Below are positions 8,251-17,608 of a stretch of 64,000 nucleotides of DNA, one piece after another; position 1 is the stretch's first letter; every line of letters starts with the position of its first letter. Position numbers and translations under genes: made by a program. The notes beneath the pieces were generated by a model. That model saw only the letters and a list, made by a program, of their open reading frames with translations. It was not told the DNA's origin and ran no database searches. Origin of the DNA: a bacterium. GTDB lineage: Bacteria; Vulcanimicrobiota; JABDET01. The DNA lies in contig JAJYZB010000004.1 in NCBI GenBank assembly GCA_021800275.1, positions 147,634 to 211,633 of the forward strand, read 5' to 3'.

Positions 8251-8853
8251 TTAATGAGCTTTATGGGTAGAGGAAGTTTTATTCAATAAAGAAAAAATTA
8301 AATCAGCAGCCTGCTCCAAATTATCACAAACGTAATCAGGGGCGATTCTTTTCTCCTGCTCTGTCTTTTCCCCATATCCTGTGCGGAGAAGAATAGCAAC
8401 CGCACCAATTCGTTTCCCAAGCTCAATATCACTGTTCTTATCTCCTAAAATGAATGCCTCCTCAGGGTTGAATCCAAGATCCTGAGCGGCTTGTCTGATT
8501 AAACCTGTTCCTGGCTTTCTACAATTGCAGTCATCTTTTGGAAGATGGGGACAAAAATACATCCCATCCAGTTTGACCCCTTCTTGGTTAAGGAGCGAAT
8601 TCAAATGCTCATGAACACGTTGGAGTTGTTCCAGACTAAAAAAACCTCGGGCAATCCCTGACTGATTGGTAATCACCACAATTCCCAATCCCATTTCCTG
8701 AAATCGCCGCAGGGCAGCAGCAGCACCTGGAATAAACTCTACTTCTTTCGGATTAGAAAGGTAATCTTTATCTATAATCAGAGTGCCATCTCGATCTAAA
8801 ACAACGAAACGTCTGGACAATTTAGACCTCATGCTTTCTAAAGATGCTGTCAA
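8251..8853 (-). CDS. gmhB: D-glycero-D-manno-heptose 1,7-bisphosphate 7-phosphatase
   Basis: A 200-residue HAD-family phosphatase of the GmhB/HisB-N type. It has the nucleophile motif LDRDGT (D20, D22), the VVITNQSGIARG loop, the zinc-binding loop CPHLPKDDCNCRKP that separates GmhB from other HAD enzymes, and the metal aspartates in LGDKNSDIE. GmhB removes the C7 phosphate from heptose bisphosphate on the way to ADP-heptose for LPS core. A GT9 heptosyltransferase at 17609 in the same window fits that role; gmhA, hldE and hldD are not here. Met8 is a possible alternative start. The gene stands alone, 158 bases downstream (in minus orientation, upstream) of the GAF gene. Confidence 0.9.
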   Translation of the reverse strand: MTASLESMRSKLSRRFVVLDRDGTLIIDKDYLSNPKEVEFIPGAAAALRRFQEMGLGIVVITNQSGIARGFFSLEQLQRVHEHLNSLLNQEGVKLDGMYFCPHLPKDDCNCRKPGTGLIRQAAQDLGFNPEEAFILGDKNSDIELGKRIGAVAILLRTGYGEKTEQEKRIAPDYVCDNLEQAADLIFSLLNKTSSTHKAH

Positions 8854-9097
8854 AAGATATCACGTCCACATAATTCATGCAGCACCTATAATCACCTGTA
8901 ATTTTTACATCTCTCCAAGCACTATCCTCTAAACTTTTATTAGTTTTTATTCCATAAAATCATTTCCCAGACGACGTCCCAAAGAAAAAATTTCTCTCAA
9001 CCACTTTGCAGAAGGGTTATCCCTTAACTAAAGCGAAAAAGAATAGCCACATCGGTTCAAAAAAGCCGATTAAAACCAATTTAAGCCCACCTGTAAA

Positions 9098-9580
9098 ATG
9101 ATGAAAACCAGAGCTTTTACTCTACTTGAACTCCTTTTAACTCTCAGCATACTAGCGATTTTACTGACCGTTGGAATTCCAATTTACAAGAAGTTTACCA
9201 TCAGGAAAGCCCTCCAAAACTCTGCTGTGATTTTAGAAAGAACCATACAGGAAAGAAAACAAAGAGCTGTTTCTTTAGGAGATTGGACAGGTCTCTGCAT
9301 TCAAAAAAACGGTCTTGTTGACTCTTATTCTTTCAATCCTTTTGGGGGAACTCCAAGACTAAAGCAAATCCTGAATCTTTCAAGCAGTTTCGGGATTCAT
9401 CTCGTCATTGCTGATTCAAACCCAACTTTTTCGTATCCCTGCGGATCTCATGACATCAATATTCGCTTGTCCCCCGATCCGAATTTTTCAAGAGATTGGT
9501 CCGGAACATTATCTTTACAATCAGGGGGAGCTGCATGGCAGCTCGCAAAAAACGGAGATCTTCTAAACAATGAGCCCTAA
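9098..9580 (+). CDS. Type IV pilin-like / pseudopilin protein (GspH/FimT type)
   Basis: A 160-residue protein with a class III/IV prepilin leader: short basic MMKTR, then AFTLLELLLTLSILAILL with the conserved Glu five residues into the mature chain and a hydrophobic helix, followed by PIYKKF. A PilD-type peptidase would be expected to cut just before the FTLLE phenylalanine region. Length and C-terminal beta-rich domain with two cysteines (CIQKNG and YPCGSH) fit a FimT/GspH minor pilin. It is the first of three pilin-like genes that overlap one another, so it likely belongs to a minor-pilin set that primes a type IV pilus or type II secretion pseudopilus. No assembly ATPase, secretin or platform protein is in the window. 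Confidence 0.85.
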   Translation: MMKTRAFTLLELLLTLSILAILLTVGIPIYKKFTIRKALQNSAVILERTIQERKQRAVSLGDWTGLCIQKNGLVDSYSFNPFGGTPRLKQILNLSSSFGIHLVIADSNPTFSYPCGSHDINIRLSPDPNFSRDWSGTLSLQSGGAAWQLAKNGDLLNNEP

Positions 9581-10016
9581 GGGATATGCTCTCTTCATTG
9601 TATTATTGTTTATGGTGCTGCTCTTTATCTTAACTACCTCTGTCATTTTAAGAATTCACTCCTCTGCAGGACAGGCAGTGGCTGCGACCCAAGAGCTGAA
9701 CAGTTTAGCAGCAGCTGACAGCGGCATTCAGTATGCTCTGGAAAGAATCAGACAGAAAATCCCGCTGCAGAGTTCTGCAGCTGCGGCCCATTGGCACCTG
9801 CTTCAGATTCAAAAAGATAGCAGCGTGTGCTTTAAAGTTTTTTCGCTTTCAAATTCATCCCATCAAGAAGTGATTGAATCCTATGGAGAACTAACCAGAA
9901 ATGGGTGTGGGGAGCATCTTCAAGATTCTGAAAATTTACTCTCAGCTAAAATTTTAAAAGGCATAATCGATCTAAATCACGGCAGCTTATCGAGCTGGCA
10001 GGAAGTTCTACCATGA
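9570..10016 (+). CDS. PilX-like minor pilin / membrane-anchored pilus assembly protein
   Basis: A 148-residue protein whose start overlaps the previous pilin by 11 bases. It has a short basic leader (MSPKG) and a long hydrophobic helix (about residues 7-28), followed by a region rich in A, Q and S (AAADSGIQYALERIRQK), the arrangement seen in PilX/GspK-type minor pilins. The usual Glu5 of type IV pilins is missing, which is common in GspK-like tip pilins. It has two cysteines (SSVCF and RNGCG) that might pair. Position between GspH-like and PilV-like genes supports the assignment; sequence alone is only suggestive. Confidence 0.7.
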   Translation: MSPKGYALFIVLLFMVLLFILTTSVILRIHSSAGQAVAATQELNSLAAADSGIQYALERIRQKIPLQSSAAAAHWHLLQIQKDSSVCFKVFSLSNSSHQEVIESYGELTRNGCGEHLQDSENLLSAKILKGIIDLNHGSLSSWQEVLP

Positions 10017-10414
10017 AAGGTTATTCTCTGCTAGAGGTCATTTTAGCTATTTTTATTTTAACCGGTTTGGTCATGGCATCTTTTTCTATATTTGAACAAG
10101 GCTCAAAGGAATCTTTGCAAATTAACAGCCAGGTTGCTGCCACAGAACTTGCCCAGGAAATCATGGAAAATCTTCATTCGATGTACTCGGGAGATATTCA
10201 AACCCTTCCTAACCCTGACCGTTTTCCTCCCCCTTTTCAGCAGTATGAATATCTCTATAAAGTTGAAAATCCCCCTTTCCCCAATTTGCCAAATTTAGAA
10301 AAAATCGCTGTGACTGTTAAAGGACCTTTAAATCAAAATGGAGGCTCCTCTTTTGCCACTTCTACAATCTCTTTGATTTTTCTCCTGGCAGAACAGCCCT
10401 ATACCCCACCGTGA
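10013..10414 (+). CDS. PilV/GspI-like minor pilin
   Basis: A 133-residue protein starting within the ATGA overlap with the previous gene. The N-terminus MKGYSLLEVILAIFILTG is a canonical prepilin signal: a short basic leader, Gly before the cleavage site, and Glu five residues into the mature protein, then a hydrophobic helix. The remainder is a short soluble domain. In PilV/GspI families this is a minor component in the initiation complex of pili or type II secretion pseudopili. Its stop overlaps the GTG start of the TPR gene that follows (GTGA), implying translational coupling of the whole cassette. Confidence 0.82.
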   Translation: MKGYSLLEVILAIFILTGLVMASFSIFEQGSKESLQINSQVAATELAQEIMENLHSMYSGDIQTLPNPDRFPPPFQQYEYLYKVENPPFPNLPNLEKIAVTVKGPLNQNGGSSFATSTISLIFLLAEQPYTPP

Positions 10415-11205
10415 AAAACATGAACCCCTTAGAAAACCGTATTCTATACAACTCTTCTCTATCGCCTTATAAAAACAACAGGAAAATTTTTTCGCTTTTT
10501 TTACTTGTTTTTTCCTTACGTGTTCTGGCATTCGCAGAGAGTTCTCCCTCGCAGCAGACGACTCCCACTGCTTTAATCATTCTAAAGCAGGAAATTCAAG
10601 CCTTTCCAAACTCTTCTCCTCTCAGAAGAAATTTAGGGGAATTCTATTTGAAATTAAAAAAGTACAGGAAAGCAGAACAAGCCTTTCAAACAGCGATAAG
10701 TTTAAACCCGCAGGATTTGAGAGCTCGATATGATCTGGGAACCACTTATGAGAAATCAGATGATTATCTGGATGCCCAACAGGCTTATTTTAAAACGTTC
10801 ATTTGCTCGAAACAGCTTCTTTGCTATAAAATGGGAATTTGCTATCTGCGCTTAAAAAGGTATGGAAGCGCTGTTTCTATTTTGAATCAGGCGGCAAAAG
10901 TAAAAAATACCGCAAAAATAAAGTATGCTCTAGCCGCAGCCTTGGCTGGTCAGGGGAATTACTCAGAAGCTCTCAAAGATTTAAGATCCGCTCGAGGTGA
11001 AGATCCTGATTTTAGAGAAGGAAAAAAAATTTTTGGGAGTCAGGGATTTTTATTGAAACAAGAAAACAAGTGGAAAGAAAAATGGCGCGAAAAATTTTAC
11101 CTTTGGTTCGGGGCATTTTTTAGCATTTTTTGGATTTCCCTTTTCATTTATTTCAAGCAAAAGGTTTTCTTTTTTCGAAGGTTTGAAGAGGAAGAAGAAT
11201 ATTAA
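10411..11205 (+). CDS. TPR-repeat membrane protein
   Basis: A 264-residue protein from a GTG overlapping the pilV-like stop (an ATG at 10420 is an alternative). A hydrophobic segment at about residues 26-42 may be a signal peptide or anchor. Residues ~50-210 hold about four tetratricopeptide repeats, e.g. RRNLGEFYLKLKKYRKAEQA and LGTTYEKSDDYLDAQQAY. A second transmembrane segment follows at about 228-248, then a short basic and acidic tail. TPR domains scaffold protein complexes; coupling to three pilin genes suggests a role in pilus or pseudopilus assembly, but this is inferred from position only. Confidence 0.75.
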   Translation: MKNMNPLENRILYNSSLSPYKNNRKIFSLFLLVFSLRVLAFAESSPSQQTTPTALIILKQEIQAFPNSSPLRRNLGEFYLKLKKYRKAEQAFQTAISLNPQDLRARYDLGTTYEKSDDYLDAQQAYFKTFICSKQLLCYKMGICYLRLKRYGSAVSILNQAAKVKNTAKIKYALAAALAGQGNYSEALKDLRSARGEDPDFREGKKIFGSQGFLLKQENKWKEKWREKFYLWFGAFFSIFWISLFIYFKQKVFFFRRFEEEEEY

Positions 11206-11290
11206 ACATGCCTCTCAACTGTTAATCGCTCAGAAGGACATTTCTTAAATGCAGAAGGTTTTTCCTGCGTTTTGGAAAACAGTTTAAAAC

Positions 11291-11848
11291 ATGATTTCAA
11301 CAAATGATTTGAGAACAGGGGTAACGGTAGAACTAGAAGGAGAACTTTATACTGTAGTGGACTTCCAGCATGTCAAACCGGGGAAAGGCTCCCCCTTTGT
11401 TCGAACCAAGCTGAAAAACGTTAAAACAGGCTATACTCTGGAAAAAACTTTTAACGCAGGCGAAAAACTCAACAGAGCGCGCATTGATCGGAAAGAAATG
11501 CAGTATCTTTACGGCACAGGGGATGAATACGTTTTCATGGATATGGAAACCTATGACCAGCACCATTTCAGCAAGTCTCTTCTTGGAGAGGGGGTGAATT
11601 ATCTAAAAGAAAGCATGATTGTTTCATCTTTAAGTCATGAGGGAGAGGTGTTTTCTGTCGAGGTCCCAAATTTCGTAGAATTAAAAATTATTGAAACAGA
11701 GCCTGGGGTAAGAGGAGATAGAGCTCAAGCAGGCACAAAACCCGCCAAACTGGAAACAGGAGCCATTGTCCAAGTTCCTCTTTTTGTCGAAACAGGAGAG
11801 TTAATTCAAATTGACACACGAACAGGAGAATACTTAAAACGAGCATGA
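11291..11848 (+). CDS. efp: Translation elongation factor P
   Basis: A 185-residue full-length EF-P, which relieves ribosomes stalled at consecutive prolines. The three OB-like domains are visible in order, with the KPGKGSPF loop; Lys32 is in the position that is beta-lysylated or otherwise modified in other bacteria. An adjacent Pro-Phe fits the lysine-type loop rather than the arginine (EarP) type. No epmA, epmB or ymfI homologue is in the window, so the modification is unknown. It begins a tightly coupled run (efp, unknown, gatC, gatA, unknown), with its stop overlapping the next start by ATGA. An 85-base gap separates it from the TPR gene. Confidence 0.96.
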   Translation: MISTNDLRTGVTVELEGELYTVVDFQHVKPGKGSPFVRTKLKNVKTGYTLEKTFNAGEKLNRARIDRKEMQYLYGTGDEYVFMDMETYDQHHFSKSLLGEGVNYLKESMIVSSLSHEGEVFSVEVPNFVELKIIETEPGVRGDRAQAGTKPAKLETGAIVQVPLFVETGELIQIDTRTGEYLKRA

Positions 11849-12387
11849 ATCCTCCTGATCCGCACGCCTATCTACCTCAGCGGATTGTCAATGGTTCCAT
11901 GAAGCCTGAAGGGTTTGAAGTTATTATCGCTGAAAAAGCGCAACTGATTCCATGGAACAACATCCAGCTTGTTTGTCTGGGATTGGTTGAAGATCCTGTT
12001 CTCGAGACGCCTAAAAACTTTTATAATCAAATTCGAGACACTTTAAAAAATTTTTTTTCTAAAGAGAAAAATCAGGCAGAAACTCCGCTTGTCAGACAGA
12101 TCTACTATTTAGAACTTTTTGCCGCTGGGCAGGATCTCCCCCTTCGAATGGAGTCCACCAGCATTAACTATAGGAGTTTTATTCAAGAGGCAGATTATAT
12201 CAGCGAAAACAATTTTAAAAAATTTTTGTCCTTGCTGACTGCTAAACTTCCTGACTGTGTTTTTACAGAATCCATCTACGCCATTCTCAAAAACCAGAAA
12301 TCAGACATAAAAAAATTTGGGAACATCTACGAATTTCAAAGAGATTGTCAGGAAAGATGGTTGAAACAGCAATCTAAGGGTTCGTAA
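11845..12387 (+). CDS. Conserved-looking protein of unknown function coupled to efp and gatC
   Basis: A 180-residue soluble protein with no signal peptide or transmembrane segment. It overlaps efp by four bases (ATGA) and gatC by one (TAATG), so it is translated as part of the same block. It is mixed alpha/beta in appearance, opening with a hydrophobic strand-rich part (QRIVNGSMKPEGFEVIIAEK, IQLVCLGLVEDPV) and a basic helical C-terminus. I recognise no motif. The setting between a translation factor and the amidotransferase suggests a housekeeping or regulatory role in translation, but that is only context. Confidence 0.7.
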   Translation: MNPPDPHAYLPQRIVNGSMKPEGFEVIIAEKAQLIPWNNIQLVCLGLVEDPVLETPKNFYNQIRDTLKNFFSKEKNQAETPLVRQIYYLELFAAGQDLPLRMESTSINYRSFIQEADYISENNFKKFLSLLTAKLPDCVFTESIYAILKNQKSDIKKFGNIYEFQRDCQERWLKQQSKGS

Positions 12388-12746
12388 TGGATCCCTATCA
12401 AGTCACTCCTGAACTGGTAAAACATATCGCTGCTCTGGCATCTCTCGATTTAACCCCAAAAGAAGAAATGCAATTTTCCAAAGAACTGAACAGGATCCTG
12501 GATCACATAAAACATCTGCAGTCTATCAATACAGAAGAAGTTGAACCCGTATTTCACACGAGCTGGACTTTGAATCGCCTGAGAAAAGATGAAGAAAATC
12601 CCTCTCTTCCCCCTTCTATGATTTTGCGAAATGCTCCTGAAAGAGAAGGAAATCTCTTTAAAATCCCCCCTGTGTTGGAAATGACCTCAAAGGGGGATGA
12701 CTCCGAGGCTTTTTCAGAAGAGGATAAGACTTCAAATGGGCTTTGA
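12387..12746 (+). CDS. gatC: Aspartyl/glutamyl-tRNA amidotransferase subunit C
   Basis: A 119-residue GatC, slightly longer than the usual ~95 because of a charged tail after residue 95. The family pattern is clear: VTPELVKHIAALASLDLTPKE, then a helix with ELNRILDHIKHLQ and the TEEVEP turn followed by LRKDE. GatC wraps around GatA and stabilises the GatCAB complex, which converts misacylated Glu-tRNA-Gln (and Asp-tRNA-Asn) to the cognate amide. gatA follows after 14 bases; gatB is not in the window. Confidence 0.93.
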   Translation: MDPYQVTPELVKHIAALASLDLTPKEEMQFSKELNRILDHIKHLQSINTEEVEPVFHTSWTLNRLRKDEENPSLPPSMILRNAPEREGNLFKIPPVLEMTSKGDDSEAFSEEDKTSNGL

Positions 12747-12760
12747 GATAACCGATTAGA

Positions 12761-14233
12761 ATGAAGCTCTGGGATAAAACCCTATTAGAATTGCATAAAC
12801 TCCTTTCCTCAAGGGAAGTTTCATCAATTGAGCTCTTGGACTCTGTTCTGCAGAGGATTCATGAAAAAGAACCTTCAATCAACGCTTATTTGTGTTTAAT
12901 GGAGCAAGCTGCCCGAAAGCAAGCTGAAACAGCGGATCGGCGATTTCAAAAAAAAGAAAATCTAACTTATCTAACAGGAATTCCTATCGCTGTAAAAGAC
13001 AATATTTGTGTTCAAGATTACCCAACAACATGCGCTTCCAAAATGCTCAAAAACTTTATCCCTCCTTACAATGCCACTGTCGTTGAAAAGCTCCTTGATT
13101 CAGGAGCTGTTCTCCTCGGGAAAACCAATATGGATGAATTTGCCATGGGATCTTCATGCGAAAATTCTGCATTTGGTCCTACTCGAAATCCCTGGGATAC
13201 ATCGTGTGTTCCAGGGGGCTCCAGTGGAGGCTCTGCTGCCAGTGTTGCCGCTGGAGAAGCTGTTGGAGCTCTCGGATCAGACACTGGGGGTTCGCTTCGA
13301 CAACCAGCAGCTTTCTGCGGAGTGGTTGGATTGAAACCAACTTATGGCATTGTCAGCAGATATGGATTAATTGCCTTTGCTTCTTCCCTGGATCAAGTCG
13401 GCCCTTTAGCAAGATCCTCTTTCGACTGCAGCAAAATTCTGCAGTGTATTGGAGGGTATGACCCTAAAGATGCCACCTCTGTTCAGCTTGAAATCTCTGA
13501 ACTAGAAAACAACGATTATTTTCAAAAAGATAATTCTCAAAAATATCTTGAAGAAATCAAGAATAGGATTATCGGTATTCCTGAAGAATTTTTAAACGAA
13601 GGCACTGATTCAGATGTCAAGCAGGCTGTCACACAAGCGGCAGATTGCCTGGAAAGCCTTGGCGCAAAAGTAGTCATGGTTAACCTCTCCAGTTTGAAGT
13701 ATGCTCTTTCTACTTACTATTTGATTGCCAGCGCTGAAGCTTCTTCTAATCTGGCTCGTTATGATGGAGTTCGATACGGCCTTCGGATTTCAAAAGAAAA
13801 ATCGGGAGAAATGTTCAAAACTACCCGATCTGACGGTTTTGGAAAAGAAGTGCAGCGTAGAATCATGCTTGGAACTTATGCCTTAAGCTCAGGGTATTAT
13901 GACGCTTTATATTTAAAAGCGCAGAAACTCAGACATTTAATCAAGCAGGATTTCGATAAAGCCTTTCAAAAATGTTCGCTTTTTTTAACCCCGACAAGCC
14001 CAACAGCAGCATTTAAGATCGGAGAAAAAATTTCCGACCCTCTGACCATGTATCTCTCCGATATTTACACTATCCCTGCAAACCTGGCAGGCATCCCAGC
14101 GCTTTCAGTTCCTGTTGGGTTTTCTTCGAAAAATCTCCCTATTTCGGTCCAATTATTAGCCCCGCGTTTTCAAGATTTCCTTCTTTTAATGGTAGGAAGC
14201 TTCTTAGAAAAACTATCGCTAGAAATCCCATGA
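12761..14233 (+). CDS. gatA: Aspartyl/glutamyl-tRNA amidotransferase subunit A
   Basis: A 490-residue amidase-signature protein, full length for GatA. The Ser-cisSer-Lys catalytic triad elements are present: Lys in GIPIAVKDNI, the glycine/serine loop PGGSSGGSAASVAAG, and the nucleophile serine region DTGGSLRQPAAF. GatA releases ammonia from glutamine or asparagine and passes it through a channel to GatB. It ends in an ATGA overlap with the next, unknown gene. Presence of gatCA indicates that this organism makes Gln-tRNA (and perhaps Asn-tRNA) by transamidation. Confidence 0.96.
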   Translation: MKLWDKTLLELHKLLSSREVSSIELLDSVLQRIHEKEPSINAYLCLMEQAARKQAETADRRFQKKENLTYLTGIPIAVKDNICVQDYPTTCASKMLKNFIPPYNATVVEKLLDSGAVLLGKTNMDEFAMGSSCENSAFGPTRNPWDTSCVPGGSSGGSAASVAAGEAVGALGSDTGGSLRQPAAFCGVVGLKPTYGIVSRYGLIAFASSLDQVGPLARSSFDCSKILQCIGGYDPKDATSVQLEISELENNDYFQKDNSQKYLEEIKNRIIGIPEEFLNEGTDSDVKQAVTQAADCLESLGAKVVMVNLSSLKYALSTYYLIASAEASSNLARYDGVRYGLRISKEKSGEMFKTTRSDGFGKEVQRRIMLGTYALSSGYYDALYLKAQKLRHLIKQDFDKAFQKCSLFLTPTSPTAAFKIGEKISDPLTMYLSDIYTIPANLAGIPALSVPVGFSSKNLPISVQLLAPRFQDFLLLMVGSFLEKLSLEIP

Positions 14234-14826
14234 ACTTTAAAAAGCCTCTCTGGCGCCGTGCCGCTGCATTCCTGGCATCCTTGCCTCGCTGGCTAATATC
14301 TCACCCCAAATCAGCAGGGGCTTTCACACTGTTCGTTCTATGTTTAGCTGGAGCCTCTGCTTTGATTTCAATCCACGAAAAAGGAGGGATCAAGTCATTT
14401 ATTTTTCATGCAAATCCTGCATCTAAATATTCTATTCCAAGTCCGCCTGTTCTATCTCTTCCTCCTCCTGCTCATATATCTACAGCCACTCCTTTCCTAA
14501 AACTTGCTCCGAAAGAGACTGAGTCAGCCCCTCTAAAATTTTCTCCTGTCAAACTGATTAAATCAATAAACAAGAAGGTCAAATCCACATCTCCTAAACT
14601 TACGCCCCCCCAAAAACCGCCCCTAACCATCTGGCAGATCATTCAAAAATACAATCAAGTGATTGTATTGAGCGAGAAAGACTATGATATTGCTGTAGAA
14701 ATGGATCAATATGGATATAAAAAAGAAGCAGTCCTGTATTACAAAAAATATCTTTATATCGCTCCTAATGGGAGCCACGCTACTCAGATCAGATCTCGAT
14801 TGAATCAGTTGGAAAGTTCGTTCTAA
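14230..14826 (+). CDS. Proline-rich membrane-anchored protein with C-terminal TPR-like region
   Basis: A 198-residue protein coupled to gatA by ATGA. One transmembrane helix (about residues 30-48) follows a basic N-terminus, so the bulk should lie outside the cytoplasm. Residues 70-135 are rich in Pro, Lys and Ser (SPPVLSLPPPAHIST, LTPPQKPPLT), a flexible linker that could span peptidoglycan. The last ~60 residues look like one and a half TPR helices (YDIAVEMDQYGYKKEAVLYY, YIAPNGSHATQI). The layout resembles envelope-spanning linker proteins, but I recognise no family. Confidence 0.68.
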   Translation: MNFKKPLWRRAAAFLASLPRWLISHPKSAGAFTLFVLCLAGASALISIHEKGGIKSFIFHANPASKYSIPSPPVLSLPPPAHISTATPFLKLAPKETESAPLKFSPVKLIKSINKKVKSTSPKLTPPQKPPLTIWQIIQKYNQVIVLSEKDYDIAVEMDQYGYKKEAVLYYKKYLYIAPNGSHATQIRSRLNQLESSF

Positions 14827-14863
14827 AAAAAGGATTCCCGCTTTAATGTTTAATGAATAGATT

Positions 14864-16687
14864 ATGAAAACGCGTTCTGATATACGAAACATTGCGATAG
14901 TGGCTCATGTTGACCATGGAAAAACAACTCTGGTAGATGCCATGCTGGTACAAGCTGGCATTTTCCGAGATCCCTCTCAAGCAGGGGAAAGAATCATGGA
15001 TATAAATCCTATTGAACGGGAGCGAGGAATCACAATTCTCTCAAAAAATACGGGAATTCAATGGGGAAAAGTAAAAATTAATATTGTAGATACTCCTGGC
15101 CACGCCGATTTCAGCGGGGAAGTAGAACGAGTGGTACAGATGGTGAATGGAGTTCTACTTTTGGTAGATGCGGCAGAAGGTCCCCTCCCTCAAACCAGAT
15201 TTGTTGTGAAGAAAGCTCTGGAACAGGATCTTCCTGTCGTTCTTGTGATTAATAAAATTGATCGAAGAGATGCTCGACCCCAGGAAGTGTTAGATGAGGT
15301 GATCTCTTTATTCATTGATATTGGGTGCCAGGACCATCAATTAGATTTTCCAGTGCTTTACACAAATGCCAGAGCAGGAACCGCCACTCGAGATCTATCG
15401 GTTCCAGGAAAGAACCTGGACCCCTTGATACAAGCGATTATGGATCACATCCCTGAACCCCCGGGGAATACAGATTCTCCTTTTCAAATGCTGGTTTCCA
15501 ATATTGATCACAATGAATATGTAGGTCGAATTGCGATTGGAAGGGTTTTCCAAGGAAGCGTGCATCCTGGAGATTCGATTATTCGAATCCGAAAAAAAGA
15601 GAGTACTTCTCATCGAGTTATTAAACTGCTCGAATTTTTAGGACTTGAGCGGCGTGAACTTTTAGAAGCAAGAGCAGGAGACATTATTGCTGTATGTGGA
15701 ATCGAAGGAGTGAATATTGGAGATACTCTTGCCGATCCCAAGAATCCTGAAGAAATCCATGCCGTGACAGTGGGAGAGCCCACCATTTCCGTTGAATTTC
15801 AAGTGAACACCAGTCCTTTTGCAGGCAGAGATGGAAAATATTTAACCAGCCGCCACTTAAAAGATAGATTAGAAAAAGAACTTGAAAGCAATGTGGCTTT
15901 AAGAGTAAAAGAAACGGATTCTCCTGATACCTTTGTGGTTTCAGGGAGAGGGGAGCTGCATCTTTCTGTGTTAATAGAAACCATGAGAAGAGAAGGTTAC
16001 GAAGTTGCGATTTCAAAACCCCAGGTTATCCTGCTCGAGAAAGATGGAAAAAAATTAGAACCCGTCGAATACCTGGTCATTGATGTGCACGAACAGTATG
16101 CTGGAGCCGTGATTGAAATTCTGGGAAGAAGAAGAGCTTCCATGTTAAACATGCTTGTGATTGGTTCAGAACGAAGACTCGAGTATTTGATACCAACAAG
16201 AGCCTTATTTGGACTGCGTGGAGAAATTTTGACTCTTTCCCGAGGAACGGCTCTAATCAATCATTCTTATTATGAGCATCAACCCTTTGTCGGAGAAATC
16301 CCAAAACGAGGAATAGGAGTGCTGATCAGTTCTGATACTGGACTTTCTACTTCTTATGCGATGGACAATTTGAAACAAAGAGGAATTTACTTTATTCATC
16401 CACAGACAGAAGTTTATGAGGGGATGATTGTGGGGAGATCCGCGACAGATAAAGATCTGACGATCAATGTGAGCAAAACGAAACATCTAACCAATATGAG
16501 ATCTGCCAGAGCAGATGAAGCCATCGAACTACCTCCCCCTGAGCTGATGACCCTTGAAAAAGGGCTTGAATTCATTGAGGATGATGAATTGATCGAAGTC
16601 ACTCCGAAGTCCATTCGATTGAGGAAGCGAATTTTAAATGAGGATGCGCGCAGAAGCGCCAGATTGGCAGTGATAAAACAGGAATGA
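14864..16687 (+). CDS. typA: Ribosome-associated GTPase TypA/BipA
   Basis: A 607-residue translational GTPase of normal length. The G motifs are AHVDHGKTT (P-loop), the switch [27 protein letters not shown] and NKIDR. After the G domain come the beta-barrel, two EF-G-like domains (III and V) and the BipA-specific C-terminal domain (from about [20 protein letters not shown]). BipA works in 50S subunit assembly and stress adaptation. The stop overlaps the start of a glycosyltransferase gene by ATGA, tying it to the LPS glycosyltransferase trio. Confidence 0.96.
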   Translation: MKTRSDIRNIAIVAHVDHGKTTLVDAMLVQAGIFRDPSQAGERIMDINPIERERGITILSKNTGIQWGKVKINIVDTPGHADFSGEVERVVQMVNGVLLLVDAAEGPLPQTRFVVKKALEQDLPVVLVINKIDRRDARPQEVLDEVISLFIDIGCQDHQLDFPVLYTNARAGTATRDLSVPGKNLDPLIQAIMDHIPEPPGNTDSPFQMLVSNIDHNEYVGRIAIGRVFQGSVHPGDSIIRIRKKESTSHRVIKLLEFLGLERRELLEARAGDIIAVCGIEGVNIGDTLADPKNPEEIHAVTVGEPTISVEFQVNTSPFAGRDGKYLTSRHLKDRLEKELESNVALRVKETDSPDTFVVSGRGELHLSVLIETMRREGYEVAISKPQVILLEKDGKKLEPVEYLVIDVHEQYAGAVIEILGRRRASMLNMLVIGSERRLEYLIPTRALFGLRGEILTLSRGTALINHSYYEHQPFVGEIPKRGIGVLISSDTGLSTSYAMDNLKQRGIYFIHPQTEVYEGMIVGRSATDKDLTINVSKTKHLTNMRSARADEAIELPPPELMTLEKGLEFIEDDELIEVTPKSIRLRKRILNEDARRSARLAVIKQE

Positions 16688-17604
16688 AAGAGCCTCAGCT
16701 CTCCATTGTAATTCCTACCTATAACCGCCTTACAACTCTGAAAACTGTGCTGGAGTGGTTTGGGTTTCAAAGCTTTCCCATGGACCAGTTTGAAGTGATC
16801 GTTGTTGACAGCTTTTCAAGCGATGGAACTGAGCAGTTTATGCAGAAATTTAGTCCCCCTTATTCTCTTCGTTATATCAGACAAATAAACAAAGGCAGAC
16901 CTGGAGCAAGAAATCGAGGAATTCAAGAAGCTCAGAGTGAAATCATCGTTTTCAGTGATGCAGATATTATCCCTGAAAAAAATTTTTTACAATGCCATTT
17001 TGATTTTCATCAGAAGCATCAAGACTCAGCAGCAGTAGGATGGGAGTCCAGAATTGATTCATTGGATGAATTGGAAGCCGCTAGAAACTCTCCAAACACA
17101 CGATTTCGAATCCACAAGCCGAACCCCAAAAAACTATCATGGCTTTATTTTCTCACAGGAAATGCCTCTGTGCCTAAAAATAAATTGCTGAAAGTTGGAC
17201 TCTTCGATGAATCTTTTCAAGGCTATGGATTTGAAGATTTGGAACTGGGGTATCGTTTATGGAAATCGGGGATTACGATCAGGTATCTGCCTGAGGCAGT
17301 TAATTATCACCTCCATCCAAGAAACCTCGAAAACCAGTACGAGGTACAGGAAATGGCGGGAAAAAATGCGGTTTATTTTTACCAAAAACACAGAGATTGG
17401 AGAATTCGCTGGCTTTTGGGCATGAGTCCGCCCGCTTTTTTTTGGTATTCTCTCGTGCATAAATTTTCATTTCTACGTCGGTATCTTGAGACAGAAGCTG
17501 AAAAAAAATACAATTTCCCAAGAGAAGTGATGGTTCAGTATCATTATCTTACCGGAGTTAAAAAGGCATGGAAAAATAAAACCGCACAGTCATTGGAGAG
17601 TTAA
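16684..17604 (+). CDS. Family 2 glycosyltransferase
   Basis: A 306-residue GT-A fold enzyme: start SIVIPTYNRLTTLKTVLEW, the VVDSFSSDGTEQF loop, the metal-binding FSDADIIPEK (DxD-like) and the late acceptor-side motif GYGFEDLELGYRLWKSG. The C-terminus has a short amphipathic segment but no clear transmembrane helix, suggesting a peripheral membrane enzyme. Donor and acceptor cannot be read from sequence. It overlaps typA by 4 bases and precedes a heptosyltransferase by 4 bases. A related enzyme (18558) follows; the two share the ED-LELG(Y/L)RL motif, so they probably act in one pathway, likely LPS core or O-chain. Confidence 0.88.
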   Translation: MKEPQLSIVIPTYNRLTTLKTVLEWFGFQSFPMDQFEVIVVDSFSSDGTEQFMQKFSPPYSLRYIRQINKGRPGARNRGIQEAQSEIIVFSDADIIPEKNFLQCHFDFHQKHQDSAAVGWESRIDSLDELEAARNSPNTRFRIHKPNPKKLSWLYFLTGNASVPKNKLLKVGLFDESFQGYGFEDLELGYRLWKSGITIRYLPEAVNYHLHPRNLENQYEVQEMAGKNAVYFYQKHRDWRIRWLLGMSPPAFFWYSLVHKFSFLRRYLETEAEKKYNFPREVMVQYHYLTGVKKAWKNKTAQSLES

Positions 17605-17608
17605 AATT

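Noticed and set aside
15684-16016. 110-residue minus-strand frame inside typA
   Set aside because: Antisense of a highly conserved translation GTPase; no independent features.
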